Positions 1 through 7,427 of a DNA stretch of 64,000 nucleotides are shown in pieces. The notes below the pieces were generated by a model. It was not told the origin of the DNA and made no database searches. It was given only the letters and a program-made list of their open reading frames with translations. Positions within the stretch are counted from its first letter, which is position 1. Each line of letters opens with the position of its first letter. The translations under genes and the position numbers were made by a program. The stretch spans positions 48,810 to 112,809 of the forward strand of contig NZ_MJAJ01000009.1 of NCBI RefSeq assembly GCF_001746365.1, written 5' to 3'. The stretch is from Streptomyces sp. LUP30. Lineage in GTDB: Bacteria > Actinomycetota > Actinomycetes > Streptomycetales > Streptomycetaceae.

Positions 1-56
1 ACGAATCCGCGGCCGCCGCACACACTCGGCACGGGCGAGCGGTCAAGGTTGCTCAT
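1..56 (-). CDS. Pirin family protein, N-terminal fragment (runs off left edge)
   Basis: Reading leftwards from an ATG at 56, an open frame begins MSNLDRSPVPSVCGGRGFV and leaves the window. I recall this opening (MSNLDR...CGGRGFV) from Streptomyces pirin-family cupins, which are iron-binding proteins, some with quercetinase activity; that match is from memory and only 18 residues are visible. No Shine-Dalgarno precedes the ATG. A -10-like TAGGTT lies six bases upstream at 63-68 (minus strand), so the mRNA may be leaderless. The enzyme core is outside the window. Confidence 0.5.
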   Translation of the reverse strand, partial: MSNLDRSPVPSVCGGRGF

Positions 57-67
57 GCGGTCAACCT
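46..67. promoter_or_regulatory. Inverted repeat over the pirin start
   Basis: AGGTTG (46-51) and CAACCT (62-67) form a perfect 6-bp inverted repeat with a 10-base centre. It covers the ATG and the presumed -10 of the leftward gene. GGTCAA also occurs twice in direct orientation, at 41-46 and 59-64. This looks like an operator site, but no candidate regulator lies next to it in the window. The rest of 57-233 is GGTC-rich non-coding sequence. Confidence 0.35.
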
Positions 68-233
68 AGCGCTCGCGCGGGGGTGCGTGGGAACGGGGAG
101 ACGCGGCCCGAGGCCGGTGAGCCTCAGGACCCGCGTTCGCACCGGCGTTCGGCCCGGCCGGTCGGTTCGTCGAGCGGTCAGGCGGGTCGAGCGGGCGGTC
201 GACGGCTGCTCGGTCGGTCGTACCGCCGAGCGG

Positions 234-722
234 TCAGTCGGTCAGGGCGGCGGCGAGTTCTGTGGTCGCCCGTTTTATCTCGGTGTCCGGTTCGGCCAGG
301 AGCTGGCGCAGGACGTCGCGCTGGGCGTGGACGGCGTGGCGGGCCGCGCGTTCCCACGCCACGTAGTTGCCCGGGTGGTGCAGCAGCTTGGGATACGCGA
401 CGGCCGTGGTCTCCCACTGCCGGGCGTCGGCGATGCTCTTCAGCAGGCGCAGGATCTTCGCGCGGCAGGTGACCTGGGGGAGCCGGACGAGTTCCCAGAG
501 GAAGGGCACCGTCGCCGCCGTGGCCTCGTCCACGACGAAGCCGAACTGGCAGATTCTCCGGCGGAGTTGGCCGAGGGCGGAGTCGGCGCTGTCGGCGTCG
601 CCCCGGGCCAGCGTGGTGAGCAGGAACGGGATGCCCGCGGCGGATCCGGTGGAGTCCCTGATCTCGGGCCACGGCACGTGTCCCAGGTCCGCGAGCGGTG
701 CGGTTCTCTTCGTGGCAGTCAT
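234..722 (-). CDS. Small helical (HEAT-like) hypothetical protein
   Basis: 162 residues, helix-rich, with regularly spaced hydrophobic segments (PFLLTTLARGDADSADSALG; VPFLWELVRLPQVTCRAKILRL) that look like HEAT or armadillo-type repeats. No catalytic motif, signal peptide or membrane span is visible. The frame stays open further upstream, but MTATKRT at 722 gives a compact protein with no low-complexity head; the ribosome binding site is weak. It lies just downstream of the HATPase gene on the same strand (26-base gap) and may be co-transcribed with it. Function unknown; proteins of this kind often act as interaction scaffolds. Confidence 0.55.
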   Translation of the reverse strand: MTATKRTAPLADLGHVPWPEIRDSTGSAAGIPFLLTTLARGDADSADSALGQLRRRICQFGFVVDEATAATVPFLWELVRLPQVTCRAKILRLLKSIADARQWETTAVAYPKLLHHPGNYVAWERAARHAVHAQRDVLRQLLAEPDTEIKRATTELAAALTD

Positions 723-748
723 GTCCGGTGTCTGGTGTGGGTCGGGGA

Positions 749-1213
749 TCAGGGCTGGTGTCGGGTCGGCAGCATGGCCCAGACGGTCTTGCCCACGGGG
801 CAGCGACGGGTCCAGCCCCAGTGCTCGGAGAGGGCCTCGATGATGTGCAGTCCGCGGCCGTGTTCCAGGAGGTTGTCGCCGGCGTGCGGGTAGACGGGCA
901 GGCTGTCGCTCGGGTCGGTGACGGCGCACACCAGGTGGGAGCGGCGCAGGGTGAGCCTGAGCCGCACGCGGAACTCGTCCGCCGAGGTGTGCGGGAGTGC
1001 GTGCAGCACCGCGTTGGCGGCCAGTTCCGTGACGACGGTGACCGCGTCGTCGCTGCAGTGGTTCAGGGACCAGCAGTCGAGGGTGCGATGGGTGAAGTCA
1101 CGCGCCTGGGCGAACTCTTCGCGGCTGCCCGTGAGGTTCAGGGCGGCGGTTCTGGGCGAGTCGCGGACGGAGACGGACTCGTGGCTCCGGAGCTGCTGCG
1201 CAGGTGATGGCAC
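749..1213 (-). CDS. RsbW-like ATP-binding (HATPase) regulatory protein
   Basis: 154 residues forming a single GHKL ATPase domain as in anti-sigma-factor kinases: N-box near DDAVTVVTELAANAVLHA, G-box at LLEHGRGLHIIEAL, and a closing GKTVWAMLP strand. There is no sensor domain or membrane anchor, so it is a cytoplasmic partner-binding protein. GTG 1213 was chosen because GGGAG sits eight bases before it; the frame could also start at ATG 1270. In Streptomyces such small HATPases commonly sit beside DUF397 and HTH-DUF5753 genes, exactly as here, in loci resembling whiJ/abaA that influence development and antibiotic production. Its specific target is unknown. Confidence 0.8.
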   Translation of the reverse strand: MPSPAQQLRSHESVSVRDSPRTAALNLTGSREEFAQARDFTHRTLDCWSLNHCSDDAVTVVTELAANAVLHALPHTSADEFRVRLRLTLRRSHLVCAVTDPSDSLPVYPHAGDNLLEHGRGLHIIEALSEHWGWTRRCPVGKTVWAMLPTRHQP

Positions 1214-1300
1214 GGGGCATCTCCCTGAGACGACGTCAGGACGGTGGGCCAGAAGTGCGGTTGACGGCATGGCTATTATCCACGCTGAAGAGGTCCTCGT

Positions 1301-1320
1301 GCAATTTCACGGGAAATTGC
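1301..1320. promoter_or_regulatory. Perfect 8-bp inverted repeat between divergent HATPase and DUF397 genes
   Basis: GCAATTTC (1301-1308), centre ACGG, GAAATTGC (1313-1320). It is markedly A/T-rich against a surrounding sequence above 70% G+C, and lies 24 bases before the DUF397 start and about 90 bases before the HATPase start. Position and symmetry fit an operator shared by both genes. The obvious candidate to bind it is the HTH-DUF5753 protein encoded at 1790-2704, because WhiJ-type repressors usually act on their own locus. Inferred, not shown. Confidence 0.6.
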
Positions 1321-1343
1321 GCGTACGAAGCGAGGAGAGTGCA

Positions 1344-1574
1344 ATGGCGTCAGTGCCGAACGGAGTGCGGGCGAGCTCGCTGGGCGTCCGCTGGCTCAAG
1401 AGCAGTCACAGCAACGCCGAGGGCAACTGCGTCGAGGTCGCGGCCCTGGAGGGGGGAGGCGTAGCACTGCGCAACTCCCGTGATCCCGACGGTCCGGCGC
1501 TGGTGTACACGCCGGCCGAGGTGGCCGCCTTCGTGGCCGGCGCGAAAGGCGGGGAGTTCGACCATCTGGTGTGA
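1344..1574 (+). CDS. DUF397 domain protein
   Basis: 76 residues matching the DUF397 pattern: LGVRWLKSSHSNAEGNCVEVA, then LRNSRDPDGPALVYTPAEVAAFVAGAKGGEFD. The start is set by GAGGAG seven bases before ATG 1344. These small acidic proteins are abundant in Streptomyces and are usually encoded beside an HTH-DUF5753 regulator. The accepted view is that the DUF397 partner modulates its cognate HTH protein, as in the whiJ locus. Here the partner lies 215 bases downstream on the same strand. Confidence 0.88.
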   Translation: MASVPNGVRASSLGVRWLKSSHSNAEGNCVEVAALEGGGVALRNSRDPDGPALVYTPAEVAAFVAGAKGGEFDHLV

Positions 1575-1789
1575 GGTCCGGGTGAAGGCGACGTGAGGAT
1601 CCGGGGTGGACCCGGTGTGTCCGGCGGACTCGACGGAATCGCACGGGCGGGTGGGGATCCGTCGGAGCGTGAGAGTGTTCGACGGGTGCGAAGGTGCTCG
1701 ACGGAACCTCAATTCCCCTGCAACGTGCGGCCCGAGGGGTTCGGATGCGATACTGCGGTCTGTCGTCTGCCGGTCCACGGGGAGTCAGG

Positions 1790-2704
1790 ATGTCTGTCGA
1801 GTCACCTCGCGTGTCCCGCCTCGAACCGTATCTGAACCGGGCGGAGCCCGCCCCGACCTTGCTGAAAATGCTGGTCGGCGTGCAACTGACCGGCATCCGG
1901 GAGGATGCCGGCTACTCCCAGGACCAGGCCGCGCGCGCTCTTGGGTTCAGTCCGGCGAAGCTGTCGCGCATCGAGGCGGGCAAGGGGAGAAGGCCTCCCG
2001 TCGAGGCCGACGTGCGCGCCCTGCTGTCGCTGTACGGAACGGCCGAGCACGAGGCGTCCGTGTTGATCCAGCTGCTGCGGCAGGCGGGTCAGCCGGGATG
2101 GTGGCAGCGCTACGACAAGCGCCTGATGCCCGAGTGGTTCGACCGGCTGGTCGGCCTGCAGGAGGCGGCCACAGCGATCCGTACCTTCGAGATCCAGTAC
2201 GTTCCCGGCCTGCTGCAGACTCCCGCGTACGCGCGTGCCGTCGTCGAGCGCGGGCTCCCGTCGGCGACGTCGCGGGAGGTCGAGCGCAGGGTGGAGCTGC
2301 GGACCCGGCGCACCGAACTCCTGCGTCGGCCGGACCCTCCGCGGATCTGGGCCGTCCTCGACGAGTCGGTGCTGCTGCGGGTGCTGGGCAGCCGTGAGGT
2401 GATGCGTGAGCAGCTCCACCACCTCGTGGAGCTTGCCGGTCTGCCCCATGTCACGGTCCAGGTGGTGCCGTTGGACGTCACGCACGCCTCGGCGCCGGCC
2501 ATACCGGTCACCTACCTCCGCTTCGGCGGCGTCGATCTGCCCGATGTCGTCTATCTGGAGCAGATCCGCAGCGCCACCTTCCTGGAGGACCGGGACGAGA
2601 CGGAGGAGTACCGGGTGGCGCTGGACCGGCTGGCCGACGAGGCGCTCAATCCGCGTGAGTCCGTGGCGCTGCTAGAAGCGACCGTGCGGCAGCGCTACGC
2701 CTGA
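1790..2704 (+). CDS. WhiJ-type HTH (XRE) / DUF5753 regulator
   Basis: 304 residues. An XRE helix-turn-helix spans about residues 25-80 (LTGIREDAGYSQDQAARALG, FSPAKLSRIEAGK). The remainder is the DUF5753 effector region (FEIQYVPGLLQTPAYARAVV, WAVLDESVLLRVLG, LPHVTVQVVPLD, VVYLE). ATG 1790 follows GGGGAGTCAGG. This is the DNA-binding member of the DUF397/HATPase/HTH set and probably represses or activates the adjacent genes; the palindrome at 1301-1320 is the most likely site. Expected role: development or secondary-metabolism control. The ligand or partner sensed through DUF5753 is unknown apart from the likely DUF397 interaction. Confidence 0.88.
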   Translation: MSVESPRVSRLEPYLNRAEPAPTLLKMLVGVQLTGIREDAGYSQDQAARALGFSPAKLSRIEAGKGRRPPVEADVRALLSLYGTAEHEASVLIQLLRQAGQPGWWQRYDKRLMPEWFDRLVGLQEAATAIRTFEIQYVPGLLQTPAYARAVVERGLPSATSREVERRVELRTRRTELLRRPDPPRIWAVLDESVLLRVLGSREVMREQLHHLVELAGLPHVTVQVVPLDVTHASAPAIPVTYLRFGGVDLPDVVYLEQIRSATFLEDRDETEEYRVALDRLADEALNPRESVALLEATVRQRYA

Positions 2705-2778
2705 GGGTGCGGGGGCGCCCGATCCGGTGTCGCGGCCCGCCGGGGTCGCGCTGATCTCGTGGCGCCGGACCGGGCGAG

Positions 2779-3597
2779 CTAGCCCAGGCGGGCCACACCG
2801 CCGAACTCGATCCACTCCTGCGTGAGTTGGCGGGGCGCGACCTCACTGTCGGGGCGCCAGGTGGAGACCTCGACGAGCCCCGGGTCGAGGATGTCGAGGC
2901 CGTCGAACAGCGCGGCGACGTCCTTCTCCTGGCGGACCCGGCCCCAGTGGCCCTGGGTGGCCTTGTCCATGAAGTCGGTGACGAACTCCCTGACGGCAGG
3001 GTCCTCGCTGACGAGCTGACACATCAACAGGAAGCTGCCGGGGGCGAGGTGTTCGGTCACCCGGCGCACCACCGCCCGGGGCCCGTCGGTGTCACTGTCG
3101 GGGATGCAGTGGAAAACCGAGTTGAACAGCACGGCCACCGGCCGGGAGAAGTCGATCAGCCGCTGGGTGTCCTGGTGGGCGAAGACGGCGTCCGTGTCCC
3201 GCATGTCGGCGTGGATGACGGTGGTGCGCTCGTCCTGCTCCAGCAGGGCCCGGCCGTGCACGAGGACCATGGGGTCGTTGTCCACGTAGACGACGTGTGT
3301 GCTGGGGTCGATGCGCTGCGCCACCTGGTGCACGTTGTCCTGGGTGGGCAGGCCGGAACCGTGGTCGAGGAACTGCCGGATCCCGTACTCCTGGCTCAGG
3401 GTCCGCACGGCCCGCTGCAGGAAGCGCCGGTTGTTCAGGGCGAGGGCGCGGGTGCTGGGGACGACCTTGTCGAGCTCCTCGCAGGCGGCTCGGTCGGCAG
3501 CGTAGTTGTCCTTGCCGCCCAGGTAGTGGTCGTACATGCGCGCGGCCGTCGGCACCGCGGCGTCGATCGACGTGGACAGCTGCTTGCCAGGCTGCAT
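2779..3597 (-). CDS. SAM-dependent methyltransferase, DUF574 family
   Basis: 272 residues. Family hallmarks: AARMYDHYLGGKDNYAADR at the N-terminus, the SAM motif I variant FLDHGSGLPTQDNVHQVAQ, then VVYVDNDPMVLVHGRALL and HCIPD. ATG 3597 is preceded by GGGGGAAGAG. DUF574 (PF04672) enzymes are actinobacterial, frequently neighbour WhiJ-like clusters, and have no settled substrate. It converges on the HTH-DUF5753 gene with a 74-bp gap, so it is not in that operon, but shared context suggests a linked role. Confidence 0.85.
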   Translation of the reverse strand: MQPGKQLSTSIDAAVPTAARMYDHYLGGKDNYAADRAACEELDKVVPSTRALALNNRRFLQRAVRTLSQEYGIRQFLDHGSGLPTQDNVHQVAQRIDPSTHVVYVDNDPMVLVHGRALLEQDERTTVIHADMRDTDAVFAHQDTQRLIDFSRPVAVLFNSVFHCIPDSDTDGPRAVVRRVTEHLAPGSFLLMCQLVSEDPAVREFVTDFMDKATQGHWGRVRQEKDVAALFDGLDILDPGLVEVSTWRPDSEVAPRQLTQEWIEFGGVARLG

Positions 3598-3702
3598 CTC
3601 TTCCCCCAGATCCCCACCGTGCCATGGGCCGGCGCGGCCGACAACCCATCCTAGGGAAACGGCAATTGACGGCACCACCCCTTGATCGACAGTTCCCCTG
3701 AA

Positions 3703-3716
3703 GGTGTCCACACCTG
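3703..3716. promoter_or_regulatory. Inverted repeat AGGTGT-CC-ACACCT
   Basis: Perfect 6-bp arms around a CC centre in the 193-bp gap between the divergent methyltransferase (start 3597) and PAS/HTH regulator (start 3791). Possible operator; no partner can be assigned. Confidence 0.3.
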
Positions 3717-3747
3717 GCCGAAACCGTACAGGACAGGGGATGAGGGG

Positions 3748-3782
3748 TGGACTCTGTGTCCAATCGCTGGACTCGTGGTCTA
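3748..3782. promoter_or_regulatory. Two operator-like inverted repeats exactly 20 bp apart
   Basis: Site 1 is TGGAC-TCTGT-GTCCA (3748-3762, perfect). Site 2 is TGGAC-TCGTG-GTCTA (3768-3782, one mismatch). The repeat interval is exactly 20 bp, about two helical turns, so two dimers would bind the same DNA face. They end nine bases before the regulator ATG at 3791. The simplest reading is autoregulation by the HTH protein encoded there. Confidence 0.55.
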
Positions 3783-3790
3783 ATGGAGGT

Positions 3791-4507
3791 ATGGAAGCCA
3801 CCGAAGCGAGCCATGGCCGGGAAGCCGAGCGGGACGCGATCCTGCGCGCGCTGGCTCCCGTCGTCGAGGGGATCGCGGCGACTTTCGGGCCGGTGTGCGA
3901 GGTGGTCCTGCACGACTACCGGCGACCGGAGCGGTCCGTGACCGCCGTCGCCGGTTCGGTGACGGGGCGGACGGTCGGCGGTGCGATGAGCGAGATCGGC
4001 ATGCGGGTCCTCGCCCGCGGCGACGACGCCGTCGACGAGCTGAACTACGTCACACGCACCGCCGCCGGGAAGCTGGTGAAGTCGTCCACGATGGTGCTGC
4101 GCGACTCGGCCGGCGCGGTGTTCGGCGCGCTGTGCGTCAATGTGGACGTCACGGAGGTGGACCGGGTGCAGAGCGTGCTGGCCGCGCTCGCGGGGACGGC
4201 GGGAGCACGGCCCGACACCCCGCCCGTGACCACGTTCGGCGACGACATCGACTCCGTCGTCGACGCCCTTCTCGACGCCCATCTCGCGCGCCAGGACCAG
4301 ACCTGGGCCGGGCTCGACGGCCCGCGCAGGCTGGCGCTCTTCCGCGGTCTGGACGAACGGGGCGTCTTCGCCGTGCGCCGCGCCGTCGAGCAGGTCGCCG
4401 CCCGCCTCGGCATCTCCCGCGCCTCCGCCTACAACTACCTGTCCCGGTCCAGAGCCGCGCGCGACGCCGACGGCTCCGACAGCACCCCCGAGGGAGCACA
4501 CCCGTGA
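3791..4507 (+). CDS. YheO/DauR-type PAS-HTH transcriptional regulator
   Basis: 238 residues. A YheO-like PAS region covers about residues 15-125 (PVVEGIAATFGPVCEVVLHDY; VKSSTMVLRDSAGAVFGALCVNVDV). A DauR-type C-terminal HTH ends in FAVRRAVEQVAARLGISRASAYNYLSRSR. GGAGG lies unusually close (one base) to ATG 3791; an in-frame ATG at 3740 is the alternative but would place the twin operators inside the gene. The stop overlaps the next start by 4 bp, so regulator and ammonia-lyase are translationally coupled. Family members control amino-acid catabolism, for example DauR in D-arginine use. It probably senses the substrate of the downstream enzyme. Confidence 0.82.
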   Translation: MEATEASHGREAERDAILRALAPVVEGIAATFGPVCEVVLHDYRRPERSVTAVAGSVTGRTVGGAMSEIGMRVLARGDDAVDELNYVTRTAAGKLVKSSTMVLRDSAGAVFGALCVNVDVTEVDRVQSVLAALAGTAGARPDTPPVTTFGDDIDSVVDALLDAHLARQDQTWAGLDGPRRLALFRGLDERGVFAVRRAVEQVAARLGISRASAYNYLSRSRAARDADGSDSTPEGAHP

Positions 4508-5481
4508 CGACCACACCCCTGCCGATCACCCTCGACGACGTGCGCGACGCGGCCGTCCGCCTCAAGGGCGTCGCCCACCGTACGCCCGTGCTCCGCTCCC
4601 GGACCCTCGACCGGACGGTCGGCGCCGAGGTTCTCCTGAAGTGCGAGAACTTCCAGCGTGTCGGCGCCTTCAAGTTCCGCGGCGCCTACAACGCGGCTTC
4701 CCGGCTGGCCCCCGAACAGCTCGCCCGGGGCATCGCCGCGTACTCCTCCGGCAACCACGCCCAGGCCGTCGCGCTGGCCGCGCGTGAGCTCGGCGCCACC
4801 GCCGTGATCGTCATGCCCGAGGACGCGCCGCGCTCCAAGCGGGCGGCGACGGAGGCCTACGGCGCCGAGATCGTGACGTACGACCGTTACAGCGGCGACC
4901 GGGTGGCCGTCGCCGAGGCGCTGGCCGCCGATCGGGGCCTGGCGCTGATCCCGCCCTACGAGCACCCGCACGTCATGGCCGGTCAGGGCACCGCCGCGCT
5001 GGAACTCCTGGAGGAGGCGGGGGAGTTGGACGCCCTGCTCGTGCCGGTCGGCGGCGGCGGGCTCGTCGCCGGCAGCGCGACCGCGGTCAAGGGCCTGCGG
5101 GCGGGCGTCCGCGTGGTCGGCGTGGAACCGGAGGGCGGGGACGACACCAAGCGGTCGCTGGAGGCGGGTCGGCGCATCGAGATCCCCGTGCCGCGGACCA
5201 TCGCCGACGGCCAGGCCGTGCACGTCCCCGGAGAGCTGACCTTCTCGGTGAACCGGCGGCTCGTGGACGAGATCGCCCTGGTCTCGGACGACGAGATCCG
5301 CTCCGCCATGCGGTTCGCGTTCGAGCGCCTGAAGATCGTCATGGAGCCCAGCGGCGCCACCGGTCTCGCCGCCCTGCTAGCGGGCCGGGTCGTGGCCCCG
5401 GGCCGTCGGATCGGTGTGATCGTCTCCGGCGGCAACGTCGACGCCGCCCGCTTCGCCGAGCTGTGCGGTGGTGACGTCTAG
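4504..5481 (+). CDS. PLP-dependent threonine/serine (hydroxyaspartate) ammonia-lyase
   Basis: 325 residues, fold-type II PLP enzyme. The PLP lysine is in FKFRGAYNA, with substrate loop SSGNHAQ, phosphate loop VGGGGLVAG, and EPSGATGLAAL near the end. There is no C-terminal ACT domain, so this is the short catabolic form rather than allosteric biosynthetic IlvA (about 500 residues). It converts L-threonine, L-serine or 3-hydroxyaspartate to a 2-oxo acid plus ammonia. GTG 4504 overlaps the regulator stop (GTGA). Pairing with a DauR-like regulator favours a catabolic role. Which hydroxy-amino acid is preferred cannot be read from sequence. Confidence 0.85.
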   Translation: MTTTPLPITLDDVRDAAVRLKGVAHRTPVLRSRTLDRTVGAEVLLKCENFQRVGAFKFRGAYNAASRLAPEQLARGIAAYSSGNHAQAVALAARELGATAVIVMPEDAPRSKRAATEAYGAEIVTYDRYSGDRVAVAEALAADRGLALIPPYEHPHVMAGQGTAALELLEEAGELDALLVPVGGGGLVAGSATAVKGLRAGVRVVGVEPEGGDDTKRSLEAGRRIEIPVPRTIADGQAVHVPGELTFSVNRRLVDEIALVSDDEIRSAMRFAFERLKIVMEPSGATGLAALLAGRVVAPGRRIGVIVSGGNVDAARFAELCGGDV

Positions 5482-5622
5482 GCCCGTGTCGCCCGGATGG
5501 CGGCCCCCGGTGGACAGGCGGACGATGGAGGCGTAGGGGTGCGGCTTCCACCGGCGCCGTCCAGGTCCGCCGGGGAGACCGGCCCCGGCCGTGGTCGAGC
5601 GCGGCCGGAAGGGAGGAGCGTC

Positions 5623-5982
5623 ATGATCGAAGTGAAGACGCTCGACAAGCCGGACGAACGCCGCGATTTCCCCCGCGGGCACCTCGAGGCCGTCCATATG
5701 ACGGGGCTCGACTTCGCCGTGGCGACCTTCGAGCCCGGCTGGCGCTGGACCGAGTCGCTCGCGTCGATCGCGGGCACCGCCACCTGCATGATCCACCACA
5801 ACGGCTACGTCGTCTCGGGACGCATGCACGTCACGATGGACGACGGCGGCGAGGCCGAAATGGGCCCGGGCGACGTCTTCGTCGTCCCGCCCGGCCACGA
5901 CGCCTGGGTGGTCGGCGACGAACAGTGCGTGGTGTACGACTTCGCCGGGGCGATGGCGAAGGACTACGCGAAGGCCGAGTAG
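5623..5982 (+). CDS. Small cupin-domain protein
   Basis: 119 residues, a single cupin barrel: GTATCMIHHNGYVVSGRMHVTMDDGGEAEMGPGDVFVVPPGHDAWVVGDEQCVVYDFAG. The first cupin motif is degenerate: HHNGYVVSG has two histidines but no clear third ligand, and motif 2 keeps PPGHDAW. ATG 5623 has GGGAGGAG seven bases upstream. It is 141 bp downstream of the ammonia-lyase on the same strand. Probably a metal-binding or small-molecule-sensing cupin; no substrate can be named. Confidence 0.8.
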   Translation: MIEVKTLDKPDERRDFPRGHLEAVHMTGLDFAVATFEPGWRWTESLASIAGTATCMIHHNGYVVSGRMHVTMDDGGEAEMGPGDVFVVPPGHDAWVVGDEQCVVYDFAGAMAKDYAKAE

Positions 5983-6074
5983 GACCACGAGCAGGGCCGG
6001 GGGAGGGGAAGAGAGGGAAGAGGAGAGGAGGGGCGGCGCAAGACGGGGGCCCGGGGCGGGAGAGCCGCTTCGGA

Positions 6075-7427
6075 TCAGATGGGGAGCAGGCGGCCGGTGA
6101 GCTCGCCGAGTTGGCGGGCGTTGCGGCATTCGTGCATCGCCACCAGCTCGGCGTACTCCGGCGCGGCCGAGTCTCCGGTGCCCCACAGCGAGCGCGGCTC
6201 CGGGTTCAGCCAGTACACCCGGCGGGCCCGTTCGGAGATCTCCCGTACGGACGACAGGTTCGGGTCGCTCATGTTGGTGCGCGCGTCCCCGAGGACGAAC
6301 ACCGTCGTGCGGGGCCCGACGGCCGCGCTGTAGCGCTGCGCGAACTCGCCCAGGGCGACGCCGTAGTCGCTGCTGCCGTGGTAGCCCGTCACCGTCGCCT
6401 CGGCCCGGATGCGCGCACCGAGGCCCTCCGGATCGGCGGCGCCGTGCTCCAGCAGCCCCGTCACCTCGTCGATCCGGTTGACGAAGGCGAACACCCGGAG
6501 CTTGCTGAACTGGTCGTGCAGCGCCTGCACCAGCAGCATCGTGAAGTCGGAGAACCCCGAGACCGAGCCCGACACGTCGCACAGCAGGACCAGTTCGGGG
6601 CGGACCGGCCGACGGCGGCGCAGCACGGGTCGCATCGGCACCCCGCCCGTCGACAGCGAGGCCCGCAGCGTGCGCCGCAGATCGATCGTGCCCCGGGCGG
6701 CCCGGCGGCGGCGCGCTGCCATGCGGGTGGCCAGTTTGCGGGCCAGCGGCTGTACCGTCCGCCGGAGTTCGGCCAGCCGGTCCTTTCCCGCGTACAGGAA
6801 GTCGACCCGGTCGGCGGTCGGCGCCACCGCGCGCCGGGCGATCTCGTCGCGCCCCCGCCGTTCCGCGACCCGGCGCCGTGCCTCCTGGGCGACCAGGGCG
6901 CGGAAGGACTCGATACGGCGCCGGATCTCGTCCTCCAGCAGCCGGTCGGCGAAGCCGGAAGCGCCGCCCCGGGCCCGGACGTCGTCCCGCACACGCGCCA
7001 ACAGCGTCTGCGGGCGCAGCCGTTCGAGCGTCTGGTGCGACGACCAGCCGTCCGCGCCGGGCGAGCTCCCGTACCCGCCGAGCCCGTCGACCGCCTCGAT
7101 CGCCAACCGGGCCAGCAGCGCCTCGTCGTCCGCGGCGAGCGCGGCGGCCAGCCGGTCGCGAAGGTCGTCCCGGTCGCCGGGCTCGTCCACCGGCGCGCCG
7201 ACGCCGTACGGGAAGTACAGGTCGAAGACGGTGTCGAACACCCGTCGCTGGTCCGTGGAGTGCAGGAGCGTCGCGGCCAGTCCTTCTCGGAGCAGACCCC
7301 GGTCGGCGAACCCCAGGGCCGCCGCGGCCTCGGCGGCGTCGACCGTCTCGCCGGTGCCGACGCGGACGCCGTGTGCGCGCAGCGCGGCGACGAAGCCGAC
7401 GAGGCGGTCGGCGACCTCGGCGCTCAC
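6075..7427 (-). CDS. VWA-domain (CoxE-like) protein, MoxR partner
   Basis: 450 residues. The C-terminal half is a von Willebrand A domain of CoxE type with a MIDAS-like motif LLCDVSGSVSGFSD and distal FVLGDARTNMSD. The N-terminal half is a helical, Arg-rich region ending in MAARRRRAARGTIDLRRTLRASL. GTG 7427 overlaps the MoxR stop by 4 bp (GTGA), so the pair is translationally coupled. MoxR AAA+ ATPases with VWA partners act as metal-dependent chaperones for cofactor insertion or complex assembly. The client here is unknown; no CO dehydrogenase genes are nearby. Confidence 0.85.
   Translation of the reverse strand: MSAEVADRLVGFVAALRAHGVRVGTGETVDAAEAAAALGFADRGLLREGLAATLLHSTDQRRVFDTVFDLYFPYGVGAPVDEPGDRDDLRDRLAAALAADDEALLARLAIEAVDGLGGYGSSPGADGWSSHQTLERLRPQTLLARVRDDVRARGGASGFADRLLEDEIRRRIESFRALVAQEARRRVAERRGRDEIARRAVAPTADRVDFLYAGKDRLAELRRTVQPLARKLATRMAARRRRAARGTIDLRRTLRASLSTGGVPMRPVLRRRRPVRPELVLLCDVSGSVSGFSDFTMLLVQALHDQFSKLRVFAFVNRIDEVTGLLEHGAADPEGLGARIRAEATVTGYHGSSDYGVALGEFAQRYSAAVGPRTTVFVLGDARTNMSDPNLSSVREISERARRVYWLNPEPRSLWGTGDSAAPEYAELVAMHECRNARQLGELTGRLLPI

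Noticed and set aside
749..1270. HATPase start at ATG 1270
   Set aside because: It has no ribosome binding site and adds a 19-residue head unlike the family. GTG 1213 has GGGAG at good distance.
4149..4673. Arg-rich minus-strand frames opposite the regulator and ammonia-lyase
   Set aside because: Both sense genes are strongly supported; the antisense translation is arginine-rich shadow.
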